Assembly: GCF_900156735.1 (NCBI RefSeq)
Contig: NZ_FTOL01000001.1
Location: 434,001-498,000, forward strand
Reading direction: 5' to 3'
Length of the DNA stretch: 64,000 nucleotides
From: Chryseobacterium ureilyticum
Lineage (GTDB): Bacteria > Bacteroidota > Bacteroidia > Flavobacteriales > Weeksellaceae
Below the pieces are notes generated by a model, which was given only the letters and a program-made list of their open reading frames with translations, did no database searches and was not told where the DNA came from. Below are positions 19,782 to 30,696 of the stretch, in pieces. The translations under genes were made by a program, and so were the position numbers. Within the stretch, counting starts at the first letter, position 1, and every line of letters starts with the position of its first letter.

Positions 19782-22700
19782 TTACTGCAGTTCCTGCATT
19801 AAAAGCTGTAATAGATCCTCTTCACTTTCTTCTTTTTGATCTTCTGTGGAGGAATCCGAGCCTTTTTTAGTCAATTCTTCAAGATGTTGGCTTAAAAGAT
19901 CCACGGTATTAAAGTCGTAAATGAGACTTACCGATAATTTGATATCAAGCATTTCCTCCAGATCGGTTCGTATGCCTAATGAGTGAATAGAATCCAGCCC
20001 CAATTCAAAAAGTGGGATAGAAGGGTCTACCTCATCGATGTCAATTTCAAGTTCTTCTGCTACCATTTCTCTGATGATTTCTCGTAAAGGTCTGTCTGTA
20101 TTTTTACCAGGGTTTTGTTCTCTTTTATTCCCTGAGATTGTTTCCTTATGATCAAGCAATGATAAAAGTTGATTATGATTAAGCAATTGATACAGCGGGG
20201 TAAACCGTTTCCAATCGATATTCATAATTCCGGGAGTTGTGAGGACTGTTGTTGTAGCCATTTTCAAAGCTTTATCAACCGCAACACTCATAGGAACCGT
20301 TAAAATGCCTGAAGTTTCCAGCTCTTTTGCTTCCTCATCCTTCATCAGTCCTTTTTCTGCAAATCTTCCGAAACGTACTGAAAGTGTTCTTTTTCCTTCA
20401 AGATTTCTGTTAATAGCAAGACCATCCAACAATAAATTGGCACTTGAATATCCAGATACTCCTTCTCCTGACCAAAGTGAGGCAATAGATGAGGTGTATA
20501 AGGTAAATCCTACCTTGAAGTTTTTGAATTGCTTATCCAACTGTAATGCCCCTTCATACTTGGCTTCCCACTCTGATTCCAGTTCTTCGGTATTGGCTTC
20601 CGTGATTTTATTTCTGGTAATGGCTCCGGCTGCGTGAATGATATTGATTTCTTCGATCCCCTGTTCTTTTAATAAAGCAGCAATGTTTTTCATATCTTCA
20701 GCGGAATCTACTTTTCCTGCAACGGCTGAAATAGAAACACCTTCAGATCTGCATTGCTCCACATATTTGCGGAAATTGAGCTGTGATGAACTTAAATTAA
20801 GCTTGATGATCTCGCTATCTTTTGCCAGCAACCATGAAGGATTACGGGACAACAGATAGATTTTTGTACATCCAAGTTTAACCAGTTGTTCGGTAAATAC
20901 ACGACCCATTTGCCCCAATCCGCCTGTAATAAGTACCGGATTTTTCCAATCTCCTTTCGGTAAGATATTATCGGAATGCGTTTCAACTTCTCTTGTAAGA
21001 ACCGGAGTGTATAAAGCTTTATCTCTTAATACCAACTGATCATCAGTGAAAAGATTTTTTACCTGTGAAAGCAATGCCACTTTTTGAATGGATACTATAT
21101 CAATAACACCTTTCCATTTTTGTTTCGCTTCTATAGGCATGGTTCGGGCTAATCCCCAAAGTGCTGTATGGAAGGGGTTGACTTTTTCTTCAGAATGGAT
21201 GGCGATTCCTTTAGTAGTACATAATCTGAAGTTTAGATCTTTAGTTACATTCAACAGCAGATCTTTACATACGGCGAACATTAGGGATAATCCTTTAATG
21301 TCATCAATAGGTGGCGCAAAAAGAATGAGTTGTTCATTATCCTCCTTCAAACCTTTAATCAGGCTTGAGATGTCGTTGAATATTGGTATTTTTTGATGGA
21401 AACTAGTATCAACTTCTTCTTCTTGAATCAGACTGATTTGAGGAATATTGTCAGTATTCTTTTCAAAAGCGGAAAATGCCTCGTGAGCTTGCAGAGCATC
21501 CAGAAAAACCCATACTTCTTTTGAAGGATAATCATTTGTGTTTTCCTGATTGTTTTCTAAGCTGATGTCTAGCTTTTTCCATTTCTCTTCATACACGATT
21601 TCTGTTTCTTTTTCGGGTTTTAAAAACTCGGTTAAAATTTTTCGGATTTCCATAGACGTAATTTCCATCATAGGATTTCCTTCCGGATCACAGAAACTGA
21701 ATTGGGCTTTCATTGCTTCCGGATCTGCTTTTAACAAAATTCCTGAAGCATGAATAGGTCCGTGGAGTGGTTGATAGAAATTAATTTCATCATAACGGGA
21801 AGGCACAAAAGGTTCGGAGAACTGCTCAAACGTTTTGGCTGAAAATAAAGCATGCATACAGGCATCCAACAGTTCCGGTGAAGCAAGTAATTCCGTTAGC
21901 CTTTCATTCTGTTTTATTACTGCTTTCATGCTCCGTTCATCAGCTTTCACCTGATTAAGCAAACGGAATTCCGGGCCGTATTCTATTCCCCAATGATCCA
22001 ATTGGTCATAAAATACCAAGGTATCAACAGGAGTTAAAACCGCATCATTAATTGTCACTAATGATTCAGGTAAGATATTTTCATAACGAATTCCAAAACT
22101 ACCTTTGATATGAAGTATCCAGTCTTCCTGATCTTTTCTGCTCTTGATTTCCCAGGAACCGCTTTCTATAAGCGACTTTTCATTCTTATCGAAATCATAG
22201 ACCAAATCCAGCTGTACTTCTCTTTTCTCTTCTAAAGAAAGAAAGCTCATCGGTTGGAAGATCTGTACATTTTTTAAAGTGATCTGATGACTTTTTTTAA
22301 GATAAAAAAGTGCTTCAACAATCATAGAAAGGTATCCTGAACCTGGGAAAATATAAGTTCCGTTAACGATATGATCTTTAATGAAGACATCCTGTTTCGG
22401 GCTAAATGATGAAGTAAATCTTTTTCTTTCATTCTCTTGAGAATCCAGCTGATGATGTAAAATGGAAGCAATGAGGGTCTCTTTTACGGATGTATTAAAA
22501 TGACCTGCATTCGGATCTTTTCTGCTGTTTATTCTATATGATTCTGAAATATAAGTTGCCACAGCAAGCGGTGCAGGAGGAAGGGGTACTTTTTTTAAGA
22601 TAGTGCTTCCTAAAAGTGGGTTCCAATCAATTTCAACGCCTTTTGCATAACAGTACATTAGAAAATCAGAGACTTCATCCGTTTTATTTGCCTGTGAAAT

Positions 22701-24791
22701 GGAATAGGTATCATTGAAAATGTTTACTGTGATCTCTTTTACCGAAGCATCATCTTTTTTCTCAAGCCAGAATTCCTTGTTAGCAGCTTTTTCAGCTTTT
22801 TCCCAATGATGATTTCCTGAATGAAAGGTAATTTTGTCAAGAAGTTGTGCCCGTTTTGTTCCGTTTTCCAGAATAAAAAGTAATAAGGCTTCCTCAATGG
22901 TTACTAATCCGCTGAAAACAACGCCCAGATAATCTCCATCGCCTGATGTATTTAATTCGGCATTGGTTTTTAGTGTGGAAATAATGCTGTCAGTCCATAT
23001 AAACGTCTGGGCAAAACGGATCGCTTTTTGTTCCAGTTCTGAAGAAGGATTCTTTGAAAGATCATGGAGTGATTTCCCGAATAATTTTGTCAGAATACGA
23101 TCTGTCTTAGTAATGGATTGAGCGAATAATGCTTCTTTCTGCCAATTTTGAAGGTATTCCGGATTAAAATCGGTAAAGTTTCCAATGTTCAATACAAGTT
23201 GGTTTCTTTTTCTCTTTCCTTTCAGTGAAACGGTTTTGAAAACATTCTGAAGTCCGTTTTGAAATTTTTCCAATCCTATAATCAATTCTTTTGTATTGTT
23301 AAAAGAAGCATAGATTGATTCTTCAAATACTTCCCGCCCATTCATGAATGTATTGGATAGAGTAGAGATAGGCATGTTTTCATCTATGCTGTATAAAAGT
23401 GAAGAAACATACTGATGTAAAGTGGTTTCGTTTTGGGCTGAAATGAGAATCGGGTATGTTTCAGATAATGACTCCGAGGAATTGTTTATCTTTTGCTCAG
23501 ACGCTTGACCTAATATGGCGTGAACATTAGCCCCAGTCATACTAAAGGCACTGATGCCAATGTATTTTGCTTCGTTTTTCCAATCCTGAGTTTCTTTTAC
23601 CGGGACGATGTGTTTTTCATTCCATTTAAAACCCGGGTTCAGTTCTTCTAAATGTAATCCAGCTGGGATTGATTTATTTTTAAGGATAAGTAAAGACTTT
23701 ATCAGGGATGCTACTCCTGCTGCGGGCTCCAGATGTCCTATATTGGATTTTACAGACCCTACAAAAAGAGGATCTGTTTCTGATTTTTCATTCCCGAATA
23801 CCTGATATAGTGCTTCCAGTTCTACCGGGTCACCCAGGTAAGTTCCTGTTCCATGAGCTTCTATATAGCCTATGTCTCCGGCAGAAAGTCCAGCTTTTTT
23901 CAGACAGGTTTCTATGAGTTTTACCTGTGCTTAACCGTTGGGTGCGGTTAATCCGTTGCTTCTTCCGTCATGATTGGTTGCTGTGCCTTCTACAATTCCA
24001 TAAATATAGTCTCCATCTCTTTCGGCATCTTCCAGACGTTTAAGTAATAGAACTCCTACACCTTCACCACGGATATAGCCATCCGCATGCTTGGAGAAAG
24101 CCTGGCATTTTGCAGATTTTGATAAAGCACCCATTTGTGCTAATGCTACTAATGCATGTGGTGACAGAATACAGTTCACTCCGCCGGAAAGAGCATAATC
24201 ACATTCTTCGTTCAATAAGCTCTGGCAGGCTAAATGAAGGGTCATAAGGGAGGAAGAACAAATTGTATCCAACTGGATAGCAGGTCCGTTTAATCCTAAT
24301 AAATAAGCCACTCTTCCTGCGGCAATGGCATTACAGTTTCCCAATGGATTGGAGGCTGTATAACCGTTTACACCGTTCGGAGCAATGTCGAAATCGTAAT
24401 AATCACGGTAGCTCAGCCCAAAGAATACACCTGTTTTTTCTTTGATGGCATCAATTTTATATCCTGCATTCTGAATGCTATTCCATGAGGACTGAATAAG
24501 CAAACGTTGCTGAGGGTCAATATCGGCAGCTTCTTTTTCTGGTATCCCAAAGCTGGAAGGAGAAAAATCAAATACGTCAGCAATAAAACCTGCACGATCT
24601 ACAAAGGTTTTTCCTTTTCCACCTTCTTTATCATAATAAAAAGAATGATCCCAACGATCAGCAGGAATTGGGATTATGCCGTCTTTTTTATCTAAAAGCG
24701 ATTTCCAAAATTGATCCGGACCATTGGACTGTCCGGGAAATTTGCAATCCAAACCAATGACCGCTATCTTATTTTTTTTGATGGTGTTCAT
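19782..24791 (-). pseudogene. Polyketide synthase KS-(dead AT)-DH-KR-ACP, interrupted by one in-frame stop
   Basis: Read as one frame, the gene spans 1669 codons plus its stop. The KS has Cys178 (DTICSSS) and, after the internal stop at codon 287, His313 in EAHGTGT and a downstream NIGHLEP motif. A shrunken AT follows (about residues 525-720 of the full frame). Where GHSxGE is expected it reads GDGDYLG, so the catalytic serine is missing. The post-AT linker ends GVEIDWNPLL...KKVPLPPAP. The DH has HIVNGTYIFPG (His807) and the later Asp in LLDACMH. The KR has the NADPH loop TGGLGQMG and a GYSSAN active-site segment. The ACP shows LGLDSIHS near the C-terminus. The frame is otherwise intact on both sides of TAA 23933-23931, so this is a fresh nonsense mutation, a sequencing error or read-through. 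The ATG at 23540 lies inside the KS and is not a credible start. Confidence 0.85.
23931..23933 (-). other. In-frame TAA inside the KS domain
   Basis: The coding strand reads ...LTAPNG-TAA-AQVKLIETC..., and the same frame continues for 130 more codons into the downstream open frame. Ketosynthases at this place usually have a sequence such as APNGxAQ or APNGxSQ, so one residue, plausibly Gln (CAA), has been replaced by TAA. A single C-to-T change is enough to explain it. Confidence 0.9.
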
Positions 24792-24808
24792 ATTTTTGAT
24801 GTTTGAGA

Positions 24809-27800
24809 TTATGGTTGTATTTCATCATTCAATAGTCCTTTCAGAAAATCGTCGTCCAATCCGTTGTCGTTAATCGCTGTTTTTTCGGAGGATTTGATTT
24901 CAAATTCACATAGGTAGGCTGCCAGTTCGTTGACTGTTGAATAGCTCCAGATGATGGATGGTTCCACATGAATTTTATAATGGGCATTAATGTCACTTAT
25001 GAATCGTATTGATAATGAAGAGTCCAATCCATATTCTGAAAAAGAGGTAAAAGGAGTAAACTGATTGCGTTCGATTCCTGCTTCTTTTTCCAACCAGTTA
25101 TAGATCCATTTTTCTACTTCCGAAACATTTTTGTTTATTGATTTTGGGTTGATGGAAGAAGAATTGGTTGTCTGAGGTGTTGTTGCTCTAAATATTACCT
25201 TCTCAGTAATATCTTGCTTTTCAGATATATTTTGTGTTTCTATCGCGCGCAGATCTCTGAAAGGCGAACGGATAGAAGTTTCATTCAAGATAGACTGAGT
25301 GTAGATCGTTTGATGATCTTTCAATACATGGTTGAACTGTTTTTCAAATCGTTGTTTAAGAAGTAAATCTGTATTAAATTCAAGAGCATCCTTTGTAATG
25401 GTAGTGATTTTTTTCTCCAGCCAGTTTTTGGCGTGGGATGAAATGTCGTCCTGGCACATCCAGACAATGAGCTGATAGGTAAGTATTTCTCCAAAAGCAT
25501 ATCGAGCAAACTTCCTGTTTTGGCTGTCAGAATCAGTTGGATTCTGTTCAAGTTGCTGTTTAGTAAGCTGTATTTTTTCTGTTTGAGCTTTAGTATTGAT
25601 GGCTACATGCTGATAGGTTAAAAAGTTTAATGTTTCCATAATATTTTCATCAGTACGTCCTCCCAGATCAGCAATTAACGATTCCGAAGGTCCTTCAAAT
25701 ATTCTCAATACACGGGCATCACGGAAAAGTTGTGCAATACCGTTATGTTCTGAATATCCTCTGGCTGCTGTGAGCTGCATCAGAAAATCAACTCCTTTCC
25801 AAGTTTCTTCGGTGGAAAAGATTTTTCCGGCGCTTACCAGCATATCAGGAAGAAGTAGTCCTTCGTCTTTCCATTGTACGAGTTTTGATTGATAGGTTTC
25901 GATAATTTCAAGTACCCAAAGGAGTTCGTTAAGTTGTTTAAGAACCATAGGTTGATCAATGAGATATCCTGAGTTTACTTTTCTGTTTTCAGCCCATTGT
26001 TTAGATCGGGATAAAACGGTTTTTAAAATTCCAATACACATAGAATTGATTCCTATACGTCCCATGGATACTACTTCATGAAGAACCTCAGCACCTTTGC
26101 CAATTTCTCCCAATACATGTGAATCAGGTATTTTTACATCATTCAGGATAAAGTGCCCTTGTACCGTACCTCTCATTCCCATAGTCATACATTCTTCAAT
26201 ATGTTGTAATCCAGGAGTTCCTTGTGGTACTAAAAATGCAGATTGTCCAAGGTATTTACCATTTTCGTCCTGAGTATGAGCGATTAAAGTCAGATAGCTT
26301 GCCCATGAAGAAGAACCTACCCAGCACTTTTCACCGTTTAAGATCCAATAACCGTTATTTTTTTGTGCAAAAGTTTTACCAGCATTGGGATTACTTCCGG
26401 CACCGGGTTCGCTTAGGGCAAAGCTGGCAGTTCCTTTTCCGGTTGCCAGATCTCTGACAATTTTCTCTTTTATTTCTTCTTTGGCAAATTTTGCAATAGG
26501 ATGCAGTCCCAGTAAATTATGAAGACTTACAAACAGTCCTAATGTAAGATCAGCGGAGGAAATGGTTTCTATTATAGTTCTTGCCTGATTGAGATTACAG
26601 CCTAAGCCACCATCTTCAGGTGAGATCAAAAGCCCCATCAATCCCATTCTGGAAAATTCAGTCATGATATAGGGTGGGATAGAACGTCTTTCATCAATTG
26701 TATAACTATCAACTCTTGTTCTCAGAAAATACTGTAAATCATTAATGCTGTTTTTAAGTGTATCTTCCTGAATATGAGATTTAAAATGGGTTGTTTTATT
26801 TTTTAATACCTTACTATTTAAAGATGAAATGTGTAAAATATTCTCCCATTCATTAATTTCTGTTGTACGTTTTGCCAATCGTCTTTGAATTTTACCACTG
26901 GTTGTTCTGGGAACATGCATGGGAGCTACAAAAAGAATGGTGTCTATTGCTATTCCGTGATCTTGTAATACGGCATTTCGGATTGCTCTTGCATATTCAT
27001 CAAACTTAGGAGATAGGATGGCGCTTCTGGTCAGTTCCTGTACAAGATAGCAGCATTCGTTTCCATCTTTATTCATGGCAAAAGCAGCAGCTCCGTCTAT
27101 TCTCAGATCAGGATGTGAATAACAGGAAGTACGTTCAATATCCTGAGGATAATAATTTAAACCTCTGATGATGATAAGATCTTTAATTCTTCCAACAATA
27201 TAAATCTGCCCGTCCTCATCTTTGAATGCTAAATCGCCTGTCCGTAAATAAGTGGTACTATTAGATACAGAATTAAAATAGGTTTCATCAGTAGCAGCTT
27301 CATTTTCATAATATCCGTTGGTAACAGAAGGTCCTGAATACCATAGTTCACCAATAGAATAAGGCTCCAGAATATTGATTTTGGAAATAGAATCAGGCAG
27401 TTCAGCTTCAAGGTTTGAAACCGATATAATATCAGCCTCATGATTGTCAATGACCTGTCCATTGCCTACCAGATAAATAGAATTTTCATCATTATCGAAA
27501 TCCCTACCTATTTCCATAAAGCCGCTATCTTTGATAACTACGATGTTTCTCTTCAGTGCCTCTTTGTCTGCTTTTAGCCATTTTACCTGTTCACCTTCTT
27601 TATTCAAAGCCACTGTTAAAGTTGCTTCTGCCAGTCCATAACCGGGAGAAATAACATGATCAGGAGCTTCAAATAGAGAAATAGCATTTTGAAAATCGCA
27701 AATCGTTTTAAAACGAATTGGTTCCGCTCCTGAAGCACACATCTTCAACGTTTTTAAAGAAAAATCGGCTTGCTGGTTATTCTTTTTAAGTTCCTGATGA

Positions 27801-28678
27801 AGCTGTATCAATTTATCAGCAACCAGTTGATAAGCAAAGTTAGGTCCTCCCGTATGTGTACCTTTCCATTTGCTAAGCGCATACATCCAATTGAGGGGTC
27901 TGCTCATAAAATCTTCAGGTTTCATCAGGTACAGGCTGTTTCCGTTATAAATTGTCTGAACGATAAATAAGATCAGTCCCATGTCATGATAAAAGGGCAG
28001 CCAGCTCACAAAGACACTATCGGGAGTGGCATTCATGTTCTTTTTAGACTCTCTGGAATTTTTAATCAATGAATCTTGTGTCACAACTACACCTTTAGGG
28101 TTTCCCGTAGAACCGGATGTGTATTGCAAAAATGCGGTAGGATGAATATTGGGTTGATCTGTAAAAGAAGATTCTGTTTTATCTGATGCAATAATTTCTA
28201 CCTCAATGACCTGTATTTTGCTGAGTAATTTTGATTTACTCAAAGACTGAATCAATCTCGAAGCAGTTTTTTTACCGGTAATGATCGCTTCAGGAAGGCA
28301 TTCTTTTGCAATATTTTCCCATTTGTCTAATGATTTCGATCGTCCCGGAATATTAAGGGGAACGGGAATAGCTCCAATCCACTGGCAAGCTAAAAATGCA
28401 ATGATGAATTCAATACCCTGGTTAAAAATCAACAGACATCGGTCATCTTTTTTTATTCTTTCATTTTTTAAAATCTGTGCATATTCCTTTACCTGAAATA
28501 AAAATTCCGAATAGGTAAGTGGGGTTTCCTGAAGATCAATATCTACGTCGCTGAATGCGGTTTTATGAGGATATTGTATACTTCTTTTAATCAGAAAATC
28601 GATCAGACACTTATTATCTTCTGCAGATAATTGATGATTTGAGATATGAGGTATAACTTGAACATGACTTTTTTCCAT
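24809..28678 (-). CDS. Fatty acyl-AMP ligase - acyl-CoA dehydrogenase - ACP loading protein
   Basis: The 1289-residue protein fuses three parts. Residues 1-600 are a fatty acyl-AMP ligase: QYTSGSTGNPKGVVVTQ, then SWLPFYHDMGLI, THTGGPNFAYQL and LRTGDLAF, with PRTTSGKIQRR at its end. Residues about 640-1085 are an acyl-CoA dehydrogenase: FALSEPGAGSNP, NGEKCWVGSS, and RIFEGPSESLI carrying the glutamate at the usual catalytic-base position. The C-terminus is a carrier domain (EYGLDSS, Ser about 1220). The likely role is to adenylate a free fatty acid, load it on the ACP and introduce an alpha,beta double bond before handing it to the PKS. This replaces the salicylate starter of pyochelin and yersiniabactin. 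It lies 17 bp upstream of the PKS gene. Confidence 0.92.
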   Translation of the reverse strand: MEKSHVQVIPHISNHQLSAEDNKCLIDFLIKRSIQYPHKTAFSDVDIDLQETPLTYSEFLFQVKEYAQILKNERIKKDDRCLLIFNQGIEFIIAFLACQWIGAIPVPLNIPGRSKSLDKWENIAKECLPEAIITGKKTASRLIQSLSKSKLLSKIQVIEVEIIASDKTESSFTDQPNIHPTAFLQYTSGSTGNPKGVVVTQDSLIKNSRESKKNMNATPDSVFVSWLPFYHDMGLILFIVQTIYNGNSLYLMKPEDFMSRPLNWMYALSKWKGTHTGGPNFAYQLVADKLIQLHQELKKNNQQADFSLKTLKMCASGAEPIRFKTICDFQNAISLFEAPDHVISPGYGLAEATLTVALNKEGEQVKWLKADKEALKRNIVVIKDSGFMEIGRDFDNDENSIYLVGNGQVIDNHEADIISVSNLEAELPDSISKINILEPYSIGELWYSGPSVTNGYYENEAATDETYFNSVSNSTTYLRTGDLAFKDEDGQIYIVGRIKDLIIIRGLNYYPQDIERTSCYSHPDLRIDGAAAFAMNKDGNECCYLVQELTRSAILSPKFDEYARAIRNAVLQDHGIAIDTILFVAPMHVPRTTSGKIQRRLAKRTTEINEWENILHISSLNSKVLKNKTTHFKSHIQEDTLKNSINDLQYFLRTRVDSYTIDERRSIPPYIMTEFSRMGLMGLLISPEDGGLGCNLNQARTIIETISSADLTLGLFVSLHNLLGLHPIAKFAKEEIKEKIVRDLATGKGTASFALSEPGAGSNPNAGKTFAQKNNGYWILNGEKCWVGSSSWASYLTLIAHTQDENGKYLGQSAFLVPQGTPGLQHIEECMTMGMRGTVQGHFILNDVKIPDSHVLGEIGKGAEVLHEVVSMGRIGINSMCIGILKTVLSRSKQWAENRKVNSGYLIDQPMVLKQLNELLWVLEIIETYQSKLVQWKDEGLLLPDMLVSAGKIFSTEETWKGVDFLMQLTAARGYSEHNGIAQLFRDARVLRIFEGPSESLIADLGGRTDENIMETLNFLTYQHVAINTKAQTEKIQLTKQQLEQNPTDSDSQNRKFARYAFGEILTYQLIVWMCQDDISSHAKNWLEKKITTITKDALEFNTDLLLKQRFEKQFNHVLKDHQTIYTQSILNETSIRSPFRDLRAIETQNISEKQDITEKVIFRATTPQTTNSSSINPKSINKNVSEVEKWIYNWLEKEAGIERNQFTPFTSFSEYGLDSSLSIRFISDINAHYKIHVEPSIIWSYSTVNELAAYLCEFEIKSSEKTAINDNGLDDDFLKGLLNDEIQP

Positions 28679-28712
28679 GTTAGTTGTATTTGTTTATTGG
28701 TGATTATTTTTA

Positions 28713-30173
28713 TTAACAAAAAGTATAGGCAGATTGATCTACCGCTTTTGTCAGCTTTTGATATTCCTTGGCTTTTCCGGGCCAGTTATTGATGATGATG
28801 TCACCATCTTTATACCAGCTGTTTTTTACCTGAACCCAGGTCTTTTTTTTCATTCTTTCGTTCACCTGGTAAGTGAATTGCTTTTGAAAGTCAAGTTTTA
28901 CATCCATATATTTCAATTTATGTCTTGAAATATGAGCTAAACACTCAGTGATATAATGTGCCTGGCTTTCTATCATTAAAATGACGGAGCTGTGTGCCAG
29001 ATTCGTATTGGGACCGAACATCATGAAGAAATTCGGGAAACCTGAAGTAGTTATTCCCAGATAGGTCTCTGTTGAATGTTGCCATGTACTCTTTATAGAA
29101 GTTCCCTTTAATCCAAATATATCAAGGTCTTTCATGAACGGATGGCTTTCAAAACCTGTAGCATAAATGATGACATCCAAAGGAATTTTATTTCCTGAAT
29201 GGGTAACTACGCCATCTTCCGTTACATGAGAGATTCCTTCAGTGTTTACCTCAACATTTTCTTTTGCCAATGCAGGATAATATTTATCAGACAAGAGAAC
29301 ACGAACTGCTCCCATTGGGTAATCCGGGGTGAGTTTTTTCAGAAGTTCAGGATCTTTGATAGACTTTTTGAGGTGGCTCATACTTACACTCTGCCAAAAC
29401 TTTTTCCAGAATTTATTCTCTCCCATCAAATGATAAAATACTCCGTTGAAAGCATTATTCGAATGACGAGACCAATTCAGCATAAACGGATATTTCTGAT
29501 GCAAACGCCTGTCTTTATCATTGTACAAAGAATTTTTCTTTGGTAATAACCATTTTGCACTTCGCTGAAATACGGTCAATGATTCTACTTGCGAAACAAT
29601 TTCCGGAATAAACTGTATGGCGCTGGCAGCGTTGCCTATGACACCTACACGTTTTCCTTTCAAATCAATATAGTGGTTCCATTGTGCGGAATGCCAGGTA
29701 TCTCCTTTGAAAATTTCTTTTCCTTTGAAATTGGGAACTTTCGGATGATGAAGTTGACCAATTGCCATGATTAAAGATTGAGCAGTAAAGATGTCTCCCT
29801 GTTTGGTTTTCACTTCCCAATAGCCTTCTTTTTCAATAAATGACGAGGATGAAAATTCCTGTTCATATAGAATGTGGTCTTTTAAATCATTATTTTCCAC
29901 ATTATATCTTAGATATTCAAGAATTTGTGGCTGATCAGACCATTTTTTTTTCCAACCGGAAAACGGTTCAAAAGAATAGCTGTACAAAGCAGACGGTACA
30001 TCACATTGAGCACCTGGATAGGTATTATCTCTCCATGTTCCTCCCAGATCTTTTGCTTTTTCCAGAATAAGAAAAGAATGTATTCCCTGCTTTTTTAGAC
30101 TTATTGCCATTGCAATGCCGGAAAATCCTGATCCTACAATTAAAGCTTGATATACTTTGTGATTAGAGGTCAT
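28713..30173 (-). CDS. Flavin-dependent monooxygenase, Baeyer-Villiger type
   Basis: The 486-residue protein has an FAD-binding loop IVGSGFSGIAMA (residues 12-23), GGTWRDNTYPGAQCD, a second dinucleotide loop GVIGNAASAIQF (about 177-188) for NADPH, and a late ATGFESH motif. FKGDTWHSAQW (155-165) fits the Baeyer-Villiger fingerprint FxGxxxHxxxW. These enzymes insert oxygen next to a ketone or hydroxylate hetero-atoms. Within this operon it could oxidize the polyketide part or the released product. It starts 34 bp downstream of the preceding small gene region and ends 34 bp before the FAAL fusion gene. The substrate is not deducible. Hydroxylation of an N or S atom is an alternative to a Baeyer-Villiger reaction. 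Confidence 0.85.
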   Translation of the reverse strand: MTSNHKVYQALIVGSGFSGIAMAISLKKQGIHSFLILEKAKDLGGTWRDNTYPGAQCDVPSALYSYSFEPFSGWKKKWSDQPQILEYLRYNVENNDLKDHILYEQEFSSSSFIEKEGYWEVKTKQGDIFTAQSLIMAIGQLHHPKVPNFKGKEIFKGDTWHSAQWNHYIDLKGKRVGVIGNAASAIQFIPEIVSQVESLTVFQRSAKWLLPKKNSLYNDKDRRLHQKYPFMLNWSRHSNNAFNGVFYHLMGENKFWKKFWQSVSMSHLKKSIKDPELLKKLTPDYPMGAVRVLLSDKYYPALAKENVEVNTEGISHVTEDGVVTHSGNKIPLDVIIYATGFESHPFMKDLDIFGLKGTSIKSTWQHSTETYLGITTSGFPNFFMMFGPNTNLAHSSVILMIESQAHYITECLAHISRHKLKYMDVKLDFQKQFTYQVNERMKKKTWVQVKNSWYKDGDIIINNWPGKAKEYQKLTKAVDQSAYTFC

Positions 30174-30178
30174 TTTGT

Positions 30179-30604
30179 TTACTTGGTTTGAGGATTGACG
30201 AGTAATTGCTTCAAGCGGTCTTTTTCATAAAATACCAGAATAAAATTCATGATAGAGACAATCATTCCTGATGCAAAAAATACAGGATGTGCAGGCGGCA
30301 TATCATGAATGATGTGGATCAAAAATATATTGACAGCAAATGGAAGAAAGAACAGTAACCCGATCCACCAATACCTTTTCGTTAATAGAAGGATTCCTGC
30401 AAACAATTGTGCTAAACGGACAAAAGGTCCCAAATAACTCATCATAATCGCATCATGCAGCTGGCGGAAGGTTTTTCCAAACAGTAGAATTCCCTCACTT
30501 TGCGGGTTGTAGCCTTCTGTAAACATTGCATAAGTTCCTATGGCACCGAAAAGTATAAGGATGACGGCAAAGACATACCTGAGTATGGTCATGGTTTTTC
30601 TCAT
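30179..30604 (-). CDS. Small integral membrane protein, DoxX-like
   Basis: The 141-residue protein has about four hydrophobic segments: residues 8-27, 57-75, 78-98 and 106-125. It also has the loop PFVRLAQLFAGILLL typical of DoxX/DoxD-like quinol-oxidase-related proteins. The gene lies 5 bp upstream of the monooxygenase gene, so the two are cotranscribed and may work together, for example as a membrane anchor or electron partner. That function is inference only. The basic C-terminal tail is predicted to be cytoplasmic. Confidence 0.65.
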   Translation of the reverse strand: MRKTMTILRYVFAVILILFGAIGTYAMFTEGYNPQSEGILLFGKTFRQLHDAIMMSYLGPFVRLAQLFAGILLLTKRYWWIGLLFFLPFAVNIFLIHIIHDMPPAHPVFFASGMIVSIMNFILVFYEKDRLKQLLVNPQTK

Positions 30605-30646
30605 AATATTTGATTTTTTAGTGTAAAAATTTTAAAATGACGAACT

Positions 30647-30690
30647 GTAATGGTTGAGCATCTGAGTATCCTTGATGCTCAATACATTAC
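30647..30690. repeat. Hairpin-forming inverted repeat between uptake and biosynthesis genes
   Basis: The arms TTGAGCATC (30654-30662) and GATGCTCAA (30674-30682) are extended by GTAATG (30647-30652) and CATTAC (30685-30690) across small bulges, giving about 15 paired bases around an 11-base loop. It fills most of the 92-bp gap between the lipoprotein gene and the DoxX-like gene. Read on the minus strand the stem is not followed directly by a U-run, so it is not a canonical terminator. It may be an RNA-processing or attenuation point between the receptor part and the synthesis part of the operon. Confidence 0.6.
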
Positions 30691-30696
30691 AAGGTC

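Noticed and set aside
19782..23540. Independent gene starting at the ATG at 23540
   Set aside because: The start lies inside the KS domain (GANVHAI motif) and the frame continues upstream without a break to the TAA at 23933.
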